DNA from: Oscillospiraceae bacterium
GTDB lineage: Bacteria > Bacillota > Clostridia > Oscillospirales > Ruminococcaceae
Assembly (NCBI GenBank): GCA_017399625.1
Contig: JAFQBT010000096.1
Coordinates: 1-60,464, forward strand
Reading direction: 5' to 3'
Length of the DNA stretch: 60,464 nucleotides
In this document: in pieces, positions 7,674 through 15,900 of the stretch
How positions within the stretch are numbered: the first letter of the stretch is position 1
Layout of the letters: the number at the start of each line of letters is the position of its first letter
The notes under the pieces: generated by a model
What the model was told of the DNA's origin: nothing
What the model saw: the letters and a program-made list of their open reading frames with translations, nothing else
Databases searched by the model: none
Translations under genes and position numbers: made by a program

Positions 7674-10013
7674 ATGAAAAAGAAAATTGCCCTTTTGCTG
7701 GCGGTGCTCATGGTGCTCACCGCGTGCTCAAAGGTTCCGGAGGAACCGGAAATTCCGGAATCCTCTTCCGAACCGAGCACCGAAACAAGCTCCGTTCCGG
7801 AGGAACCGGCAGAAATTCCGGAAAATATAACCGAACTGCTCCGGGAGGATTTCCCGAAAATCGACGGTTCAACTTCGCTGATACCGCTGGAAGCTGGAAT
7901 CCGTGCGGAAATTTTCGGAAAAACAATCGAGGAAGCGACCCTTGATGTTTCCCATTCGAGCACATGGCTTTCGTTCCATAACCTTATAACCGGCCACGCG
8001 GATATGATTTTTTCCTGCCCGCTTTCGGAAGAACAATGGAAGATGGCGGATGAAAGGGGAATCCTTCTTGAAGCGATTCCCGTTGCATACGAAGGTTTTG
8101 TTTTTGTAGTAAACGCGAACAACCCGGTGGATGAACTCACCCAGGATGAACTTCGCAAAATCTATTCCGGCGAAATCACGAACTGGAAGGAAGTGGGCGG
8201 AAACGACGCGGAAATAATCGCCTATCAGCGCAACAACGATTCCGGAAGCCAGAACTATATGATTGAATTCATGGGCGAAGTTCCGCTTATGGATGCTCCG
8301 GAGGAAGGCAGACCGAGCTCCATGGTCGGTCTTATGGATGCGGTTGCCTATAACGACAACGCGGAAAACGCCATCGGCTATTCCGTCTATGCCTATGCGG
8401 CGGATATGTACGGCGGCGGAAGCGAAATAAAATTCATAAAAGTTGACGGCGCGGAAGTCAGCAAGAACAATATGGCAAAGGGAACCTATCCGCTCCTCGG
8501 TTATAACTATGCGGTTTTTGATTCCGAAGAACCGTCGGATTCTCCCGTCCGGATGCTTGTAGAATGGATGACTTCCGACGAAGGCCAGCTTGCGGTTGCA
8601 AAAGCCGGATACGTAACCCTTCGGGACGTGGGCTTTGAATATACCGAAAAGCATATCGAAAAATATGAAGGCACCGGAGCGGGAATCGCTTTTGATTCCG
8701 CGGATATCCCTTCCTATGAATATATCCTCGGCGAAGGCAGGGAGGAATTTATTCCCCTTGAGATAAAGGCGCATCCGGACGGCACGGAAACCTATTATCT
8801 CGATGCCCTTGCTGATAAAAAACTCGAAGCGGAGGTAAATGATTTTATCCTCCAGAGCATAAAGAAAAGCGAAGAGCTCCTTTTGAAGATGAAGGAGGAT
8901 CTTTCCGCGGCAAGCGGAAGTTCCCATATTTTTGCGGAAATGGAACAGTTTTTGCATTATTTCGGAGGTTCCGAAGATGCGAGCTGCTATAAAGAAGGCC
9001 AGCCCGCTTCGGTCTATGTTTCGGCGAAAAATGGATACCTTTCCGTCGCGGTGGCAATGGAATACAGCTATTATACAGCCGAAATGTCGGAAGGCCTTAA
9101 GCTTTCATATAACACCGAAACCGCGGTGTGGAATATGAAAACCGGAAAACGCCTTTCGATGGAAGAACTTTTCCCGGCGGGAACGGACATTGATAAAATC
9201 CTCAACGAATTTATGGAGCTTGCGGTTTATCAGCCGGCAAACGACCTTGGAACCTATTATCCGATGAAGGCGGATTTTATGGGAATGCCGAAGGAAAACT
9301 GGAGCTTGACCGCCGATTATATCTATTTTGATTTCGGAAATCCGTATTTTGAAAACGGCGCGGTTTTAAAAACCGATATTTTCCTTGATGATTATATGGT
9401 AACCTCCGTTCCGGACGATATGGAAGGATATTTTACTGAAATCGAGCCGGTTAAATTTTTCCGTGAAGGCGAAAGGAATATCAGATTCAAAAGGGTTGAG
9501 GAAACGGAAGCGACAACCGAAAGATACGGAACTCCTTTCGGCTATGCGGTTTTGCGTAACCCGGAAGAAAACAGAATTTATGAAAAAATAAATTCCGCAA
9601 TAGAAGAATATGTGGAAAAACATTTCCGCCTTGAAACAGTCGGAAAGGAACTGGACAAAAAAGCGCAGGACGGTTATTATAAAGTATGGGATTTCCCGGA
9701 TGCAAAGCTTTTCGGAAACAGGTATTTTATAGTAATGCTCCCGGCTGCATCGGTTTATATTGATGAAAACAACCGTGAATATTACAGCAAAACCCCGACC
9801 CTTATTTTTGATATGGAAACCGGAAAACGAATCGAATTCACCGATATGCTCACGAAAACCGGAAAGGAAAGGGCAAAAGCCGAAGGATTCGATAAATTCG
9901 ATATAATCGAAAGTTTCCGCCTTTCCGGAAAGAAAATCAACGTCCGGTTTATAAAAAGAGGAACGGGCGAAAGAGTCAGTATAAACCTCAATGAGGATGA
10001 TATAAAATGGTGA
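7674..10013 (+). CDS. Lipoprotein with a PstS-like ligand-binding domain and an RsiV-like C-terminus
   Basis: 779 residues. The lipobox LTAC is followed by a Glu/Pro/Ser-rich spacer (20-50). Residues 55-330 match the PstS/COG0226 solute-binding fold: 'KIDGSTSLIPLEAG' (DGSTS at 64-68), 'VAYEGFVFVVNANNPVDELT', 'IYSGEITNWKEVGG' and 'RNNDSGSQNYM' (DSGSQ from 189), which in phosphate-binding relatives form the oxyanion pocket. The C-terminal 400 residues carry 'GKRLSMEELFPAGTDIDKIL' and 'YIYFDFGNPYF', reminiscent of the DUF3298 domain of RsiV and PdaC. No ABC permease or ATPase is nearby, so a sensing role is more likely than transport. The next gene is a tandem paralogue. Confidence 0.8.
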   Translation: MKKKIALLLAVLMVLTACSKVPEEPEIPESSSEPSTETSSVPEEPAEIPENITELLREDFPKIDGSTSLIPLEAGIRAEIFGKTIEEATLDVSHSSTWLSFHNLITGHADMIFSCPLSEEQWKMADERGILLEAIPVAYEGFVFVVNANNPVDELTQDELRKIYSGEITNWKEVGGNDAEIIAYQRNNDSGSQNYMIEFMGEVPLMDAPEEGRPSSMVGLMDAVAYNDNAENAIGYSVYAYAADMYGGGSEIKFIKVDGAEVSKNNMAKGTYPLLGYNYAVFDSEEPSDSPVRMLVEWMTSDEGQLAVAKAGYVTLRDVGFEYTEKHIEKYEGTGAGIAFDSADIPSYEYILGEGREEFIPLEIKAHPDGTETYYLDALADKKLEAEVNDFILQSIKKSEELLLKMKEDLSAASGSSHIFAEMEQFLHYFGGSEDASCYKEGQPASVYVSAKNGYLSVAVAMEYSYYTAEMSEGLKLSYNTETAVWNMKTGKRLSMEELFPAGTDIDKILNEFMELAVYQPANDLGTYYPMKADFMGMPKENWSLTADYIYFDFGNPYFENGAVLKTDIFLDDYMVTSVPDDMEGYFTEIEPVKFFREGERNIRFKRVEETEATTERYGTPFGYAVLRNPEENRIYEKINSAIEEYVEKHFRLETVGKELDKKAQDGYYKVWDFPDAKLFGNRYFIVMLPAASVYIDENNREYYSKTPTLIFDMETGKRIEFTDMLTKTGKERAKAEGFDKFDIIESFRLSGKKINVRFIKRGTGERVSINLNEDDIKW

Positions 10014-10026
10014 GGAGGCGATTTTG

Positions 10027-12375
10027 ATGAAGAAATTTCTTGCGTTGATTTTTGCGGTGCTCATGGTGCTCACTGCGTGCTCAAAGGTTCCGGAGGAACC
10101 GGAAATTCCGGAATCCTCTTCCGAACCGAGCACCGAATCAAGCTCCCTTCCGGAAGAACCGGAAGAACCGGAAAAACCCGCCGAACCGGAAATTATTGCG
10201 CCGGAGCATCTTGCATATCTCCGGGAGGATTTCCCGAAAATCGACGGTTCCACCTCGCTTATTCCGCTTGAGGCGGGAATCCGTTCCGTTATTTTCGGAA
10301 AAACAACGGAATCTGCATATCAGGACGTCGGGCATACAAAAACCTGGCGCGCTTTTGAAAGACTTGTTGAAGGAACGGTTGATCTTGTGCTCACCTGCGA
10401 TATGTCCCCGGAACAGCTTAAAATTGCCGAAGACGCGGGAATGAAGATCGAAAGCGTTCCCCTTGCTTATGAAGGCTTTGTTTTTGTGGTGAACGTCAAC
10501 AACCCGGTTGACGAACTCACCCGGGAACAGCTCCGGAAAATCTATTCCGGCGAAATCACAAACTGGAAGGAAGTGGGCGGAAACGACGCGGAAATAATCG
10601 CCTATCAGCGCAACGCCGATTCCGGAAGCCAGAACTATATGAATGAATTCATGGGCGATGTGCCTCTTATGGAAGCGGAAACCTATCTTCGGGTCGGTTC
10701 CATGGGCGGACTTATTGACGAGGTTGCAATCAACGATTATGCGGAAAATTCCATCGGCTATTCCGTCTATGCCTATGCGGCGGAAATGTACGGAATCGGC
10801 GACGGAGTCAAATTCATAAAAGTTGACGGAATCGCACCGGATAAGGAAACCATCGTTGCAAAGGAATATCCCCTCCTCGGCTATAACTATGCGGTTTTTG
10901 ATTCCGCGGAGCCGGAGGATTCCAACGTCCGTAAGCTTGTTGAATGGATGACCTCCGAAGAAGGACAGCTTGCCATCGCAAAAGCAGGCTATGTTGCCGT
11001 TTCCGATATTGATTACGATTATTCCGCGCCGGCTTTTGAAAAATTCGAAGCGGTCGGAACCGGAACAAAAAAACCGGAAAAAACTCCCGGATATGTCTGG
11101 GCGCTTTCCGGCGGAAGGGATTATGAGTATAGGCCTGAATATATCCCTCTTGAAATCGGAACACATTCCGACGGAACGAGAACATATAAGCTTGAATTCC
11201 TGACGAATCGGGCTCTTGAGGACGAAATAAACGCCTTTATTCTTGAAAACGTAAAGAAGCTGGAGGCGGAATATGATGAATATCAGGAAGCCATCGGCGA
11301 ATATATCGAAGGCCTTACATACTGGTATTACAACGCATATACCGAGGGTCAGAAAACCGCGGTAATTGTAAAAATGCAGAACGGATATCTTTCCGTGGCG
11401 GTAACTCTTCCGTATATTTATCCGTTCCAGGACGGCGCGGATCTTTTCTTTGATACCGAAATCGGATATTGGGACATAATCTCCGGAAAACGCCTTTCCA
11501 TGGAGGAACTTTTCTATTCCGGAACGGATATTGACGAAATCCTCAACAAATCCGTAAACGTTGCCTGCGTAAGCCAGGGCATGACCGAATTCAATTTCCT
11601 TCACGATATGAAAACGGATTTTGCAGGTCTTACAACCGAAGGCGACTGGCATATCGATTTTGACAGAATCTATTTCGATTACGGGAACAGATATTTCTAT
11701 GATTCCCCCGGCTTTGAAATTTACGACGTCCAGAGGCACATGGTAATAAATATCCCCCGGGATATCACCGGATATGTTGAAGGGAAAAACGAACCCGCAA
11801 GGTTCTTTACCGAAGCAAAGGATGTTTCTGTCCAGAAAATTCTTCCGGAGGAAAACGAATATACCGCCCTTTACAGAAATCTCCGCTACTGCCTTATCAA
11901 TGAAGAACTTTATCCCAACGCGAAAAAGATAAACGGAAAATTTGAAAAATTCATTTCGGAAAATTATTCCCGGAAAACCGTTGCGGAATTTTTCAAAAAA
12001 GATAACCCGACTTCCGAGGAACTTGCATGGGTTTTCGATGTGGGCGACTGGTGGCTCAGCATAATCGGCGAAAGATATGCGGTTTTCAGTTCGAACCAAT
12101 ATAATATTGAGCGTCGGGCAAACGAATACGGTTCATATTATACAAATATTGCTTATAACCAAAAGAGCTGCCTTATCTTTGACCTTGAAACCGGCGAGGA
12201 AATAAGTTTCCTTGATATGCTTTCCGAAAAAGGAAAAGAAAAGGCAAAACAGTATCTTTCAAAAATCGATCCCCCAGGCGGAATTTACGTTCACCGCAAA
12301 AACGGAATCGAAATAAACGATACGAATAATTACGATTCGGTATATTTCGGCGAGGACGAAGTTATCTGGAATTAA
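10027..12375 (+). CDS. Paralogue of the preceding PstS-like/RsiV-like lipoprotein
   Basis: 782 residues, colinear with the previous protein: the same signal peptide, a slightly longer 'EEPEEPEKPAEPE' linker, then the PstS-like domain with DGSTS, 'IYSGEITNWKEVGGNDAEI' and 'RNADSGSQNYMNEF'. The C-terminal domain has 'GKRLSMEELFYSGTDIDEIL' and 'RIYFDYGNRYFYD'. The ligand-pocket motifs are kept, while the middle and end have diverged, which suggests two binding specificities. ATG 10027 is preferred over the TTG just before it; GAGGAGGCG is the RBS. It ends the first lipoprotein run and is followed by a terminator. Confidence 0.8.
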   Translation: MKKFLALIFAVLMVLTACSKVPEEPEIPESSSEPSTESSSLPEEPEEPEKPAEPEIIAPEHLAYLREDFPKIDGSTSLIPLEAGIRSVIFGKTTESAYQDVGHTKTWRAFERLVEGTVDLVLTCDMSPEQLKIAEDAGMKIESVPLAYEGFVFVVNVNNPVDELTREQLRKIYSGEITNWKEVGGNDAEIIAYQRNADSGSQNYMNEFMGDVPLMEAETYLRVGSMGGLIDEVAINDYAENSIGYSVYAYAAEMYGIGDGVKFIKVDGIAPDKETIVAKEYPLLGYNYAVFDSAEPEDSNVRKLVEWMTSEEGQLAIAKAGYVAVSDIDYDYSAPAFEKFEAVGTGTKKPEKTPGYVWALSGGRDYEYRPEYIPLEIGTHSDGTRTYKLEFLTNRALEDEINAFILENVKKLEAEYDEYQEAIGEYIEGLTYWYYNAYTEGQKTAVIVKMQNGYLSVAVTLPYIYPFQDGADLFFDTEIGYWDIISGKRLSMEELFYSGTDIDEILNKSVNVACVSQGMTEFNFLHDMKTDFAGLTTEGDWHIDFDRIYFDYGNRYFYDSPGFEIYDVQRHMVINIPRDITGYVEGKNEPARFFTEAKDVSVQKILPEENEYTALYRNLRYCLINEELYPNAKKINGKFEKFISENYSRKTVAEFFKKDNPTSEELAWVFDVGDWWLSIIGERYAVFSSNQYNIERRANEYGSYYTNIAYNQKSCLIFDLETGEEISFLDMLSEKGKEKAKQYLSKIDPPGGIYVHRKNGIEINDTNNYDSVYFGEDEVIWN

Positions 12376-12384
12376 TTAAAAAAG

Positions 12385-12412
12385 AAAAAAGCCGCGTTTG
12401 CGGCTTTTTTTG
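12385..12412 (+). terminator. Rho-independent terminator
   Basis: AAAAAGCCGC-GTTT-GCGGCTTTTTTT is a clean stem and T tract, closing the transcription unit that begins at the sigma factor. Confidence 0.92.
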
Positions 12413-12437
12413 TTGCAAAAATATTCCTATTCCGAAT

Positions 12438-12511
12438 AGACTATAAATTTAGTCTTGACAGGACTATAAAAATAGTCTATATTGAAGCTGTAAAGACTAT
12501 AAGTTTAGTCC
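12438..12511 (+). promoter_or_regulatory. BlaI-1 promoter with three operator dyads
   Basis: A consensus promoter, TTGACA (12455-12460), 17 bp, TATATT (12478-12483), is covered by three 18-bp dyads of form GACTA-N6-TAGTC. AGACTATAAATTTAGTCT (12438-12455) abuts the -35. GGACTATAAAAATAGTCT (12461-12478) fills the spacer exactly. AGACTATAAGTTTAGTCC (12494-12511) lies downstream, just before the RBS. BlaI/MecI repressors are known to bind such dyads as dimers, so autorepression of the blaI-1/M56-1 operon is very likely. Confidence 0.88.
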
Positions 12512-12527
12512 AAAGGAGGATTCATAT

Positions 12528-12896
12528 ATGAAAGAGAAGAAAGAAAAGCTCAATAACTCCCAGATAAAAGTCATGCAGCTTCTTTGGGAAAACGGCGCAA
12601 CCACCGCAAAAAACCTTTGCCTTATGGCGGCGGAGCGTTATGAATGGAACAAAAACACCACTTATACAATAATAAAAACCCTTGTTGAAATGGGCGCCGT
12701 TGAACGCAGCGAACCGGATTTTCTCTGCACTCCGCTTCTCTCTCTTGAAGAAGTCCGCAGAACCGAAACAAAGGGTCTTGTGGATAAATTCTTCCATGGC
12801 TCCGCAAGCGCATTTTTCTCCGCGTTTCTCGAAGACGAAAACATCTCCGAAGAGGAACTTGAAGCCCTTAAAAAAATCATCAACGGGAAGAAATGA
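12528..12896 (+). CDS. BlaI/MecI/CopY-family repressor (BlaI-1)
   Basis: 122 residues. A winged helix is seen at 8-75 ('LNNSQIKVMQLLWENGATTA', 'NTTYTIIKTLVEMGAVER') and a helical dimerisation tail at 85-122. In BlaI/MecI, a site in this region is cut when a BlaR1-type protease is activated, releasing the promoter. The RBS is AAAGGAGG and the ATG is at 12528. The adjacent M56 protease gene and the three upstream dyads make a complete signal-response cassette. Its target is not a beta-lactamase here but, by position, surface-protein genes. Confidence 0.92.
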   Translation: MKEKKEKLNNSQIKVMQLLWENGATTAKNLCLMAAERYEWNKNTTYTIIKTLVEMGAVERSEPDFLCTPLLSLEEVRRTETKGLVDKFFHGSASAFFSAFLEDENISEEELEALKKIINGKK

Positions 12897-12931
12897 TTCC
12901 GTTTTACTGAATCTGAAACGAGGTGATTTTT

Positions 12932-15900
12932 GTGATCGTTGATTTATATTTAAAAGTTCTGAACCTTTCGATTTCCGCGATTCCGCTGATGGCGGCTTTG
13001 CTTGCTTTGCGCCTTATTTTCAAAAAAGCCGTTCCGCGAAAGGTTTTCTATATCGCATGGGCATTTGTTTTCCTCCGGCTTATGGTGCCGTTTTCGCTTG
13101 AAAGCAACCTGAGCTTTTTCAACATCGTTCCGGAAGCGGAGGTCGTTGAGGAAAACGTCGGAACCTCGGTTGTTTTTGTAAAGAACGAAAGCGAGCGGGT
13201 GGAGTTCCCGGTTTTTGTAAATCCCGGAAGGGATAACCCGAACGTCGATATGCCCTATCATTCCGCCATAACCGGCGAAATTGTAACCGGACCGGTTATC
13301 ACAACCGTTCCCATGGATAAAAACCAGATTCTCGGAACTGTCTGGATTTTCGGAACGGGAGCGCTGCTCCTTTTCGGAATAATCGGATATTTTGCGGTGC
13401 TCAGAAAGCTTAAATTCGAAAGCATCGAATATACCGATAAAATCCGCCTTTCGGAGTTTTTCAGAACCCCCGTTGTCTGCGGACTTATAAAACCGAAGAT
13501 TATTCTTCCGATGAATTTTGACCTTGATGACGAGGCAAAAGTTGCTTCGGTAATTTCCCATGAATGCACCCATATCCGCCGTGGGGATAACCTCTGGCGG
13601 CTTCTGGCAACCTTTACTCTCTACGTTCATTGGTTCAATCCGCTGGTCTGGATCTGCTACAACGCTTTTATCCGGGATATGGAAGTTTCCTGTGACGAAG
13701 CGGTTCTTTCCGGCGCAAAAAACGATATCCGCACCGAATATGCCGAAAGCCTTGTTGCCCTTGCCGGAAACGGAACGAATCCCCTTTATGGCGGAGTTCT
13801 TTCCTTCGGCGAATGCGCTGTTAAAGAAAGGGTGAAATGTATAATGAACTTCAAAAAAACAACTCTTCTCATTGTTATAATCTGCGTTGCCGCGGCTGTG
13901 GCTCTCGGAGTTATTTTCCTTACCAATCCGAGCGCAGGCAAAAATGAAAACACCGCTGATATATCCGTTGTTCCTGCGGAGGGAACGGAAATTTCCTATA
14001 GCAAGGAAAACGGAATCGAAATGGAAGCGGTCATCACCAACAACGGCAAAAAAACAATCTGGGTCGATTCCGCAACCATTGTTCAGGCGGAAATTGACGG
14101 AGAAGAAAAGTTTGCCGGAGCTTTCGGAAGCGGCGGCGTGCTTATGCTCAAAGCAGGCGAAAGCGCCCTTTTCTGCGGAGATATTCCGATGGACAGTTTT
14201 GAAGGGAACTTTGCTTTCAATCTTCCGGAGGGCAGATATACCCTCAGAAGAGCGGTTTTCTTTGATGAAGCGCTCACCCCGACTGATGTTTACGCCGAAT
14301 ACAGTTTTGAAATAAGGGAAAACAATTCCCTCGAAACCGCGGAAGATATTGTCGCTTTCGCAAAAGAAAATCCGGATCTGCTCGGGCTTATCGAAAACCC
14401 CGCACATTATGATAATTCCATAGACAGCTACAGAACGACCATGCATTGGGAAAAATATAAAGAGGCAAACCCCGGAATTCCGGACGTTGTTGTTCAGTTT
14501 TTCTATCTTTACCACAGCGCTTTTGTAACCCTTGAAGTTCCGGATTTCTCCGAACTTGATAAAGAAACCGGAAATTTCTACAGGATGGAACAGTACCTGA
14601 AATATCATGTTGCAAGGGAAAGAATTGAAAGCGGCGATGATTACGTAACCGATTTTGAGCTGAAAATCGAAAAGGAATCCGGCGAATACGGCACCTTTGT
14701 TTATTCCTGCCAATTTGATTATAAACATAAAAGCGGAGGAGAATCCGGCGGAGTTGAAAGATGGAAATTTGTCCTCATCGAAAATCCGGAAACCGGAAAA
14801 GAAGAAATCGAGCTTTTTGAATGGGTGCAAAAAGGTTACGGCGGGCTTTATCCCGGTCTTGAAAACATTTTTGACGATATAAGAATGCGCTATTATCCGC
14901 ACCACAACGAAAATTATGACCTCATCGCAAATATCGGAATTGTGGAACTTATGCTCGAAAACGGATTTTTTGAAAATCCGAACAGACCATCCGTTGGAAA
15001 CCGGAAGGGCGATATTGTGACCTTCGGAAATTATAACGGCGAACTTGAATGGCTTGTTATCGGCGAAGGGGAAGGCAAGCTCCTTCTTATAACAAAGGAC
15101 TGCATCGAAGCACTTCCTTACCACGAAAACAGAAAAAAGATAACCTGGGAAAATTCGGATATCAGAAGATGGCTCAACGAGGATTTTATTGAATCCGCAT
15201 TTTCCGAAGAAGAAAGAATGATGATTTCCGAAACCGTTCTTAAAAATCCGGATAACAAAAGAATGTTCGGCGCAATCGGCGGAAACAGCACAACGGATAT
15301 GGTTTTCCTCCTGAGCCATGACGAAGTTCTTGAATATTTCCCGGACGGCTGGAATATTTACACCGAACCGACACCCGCCGCGGAGAAAAATCTTTTTAAA
15401 GATATAACCGACGGAAGAGAATATTGGTGGTGGTGGACCCGTTCACCCGGTCTTGGCCAGGATATGGCAACTATTGTGAACGGAGTCACCTTCGGAATCG
15501 GCGACGACGGTATTCCGGTGGAATATAAATGCGGAATCCGTCCCGCAATCTGGATTAACGTTTCCGGCGGAACTTCTTCCGCAAAGGGCTATCCGGAAAC
15601 AAAGGCGAATTTCAGCAGCGATTTTTCCGGAAAAATTGTTTCCGGAGAGGTTGCGAATAAATTTATTCCGTCGAAGGATTTTTCAAATGACGAAGTCCTT
15701 GCCGCTTCAAATAAGGCGGAACATTACGGCAATTCCATCAATAATATCTGTTCCGGAAAGGCGGAAACGGTAATAAAAGGAATCACCCTTATAGTTCAGC
15801 CCAGCGATAAAGATTACGTTGTGGAGATGGATATGGAAACCGCAAAAGCGATTATGAGCATGCTCGGCGAAATGGAAATCAGAAGCACCACCGAATCCGT

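Noticed and set aside
7622-7945. 107-codon plus-strand ORF overlapping the start of the first PstS-like gene
   Set aside because: It is out of frame with the conserved leader and low in complexity; the overlapping lipoprotein has the RBS and signal peptide.
10138-12099. Long open frame (653 codons) on the minus strand
   Set aside because: It is antisense to the second PstS-like lipoprotein, with low-complexity Phe/Arg/Gly-rich sequence and no sensible start.
7674-12375. A phosphate (pst) transport operon
   Set aside because: Only binding-protein-like domains are present; there is no PstC, PstA, PstB or PhoU gene nearby.
12950-15319. Long open frame (789 codons) on the minus strand
   Set aside because: It lies inside the M56-1 gene, whose protein has clear family motifs. 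The reverse frame has no known motif and arises from the codon bias of the plus-strand gene.
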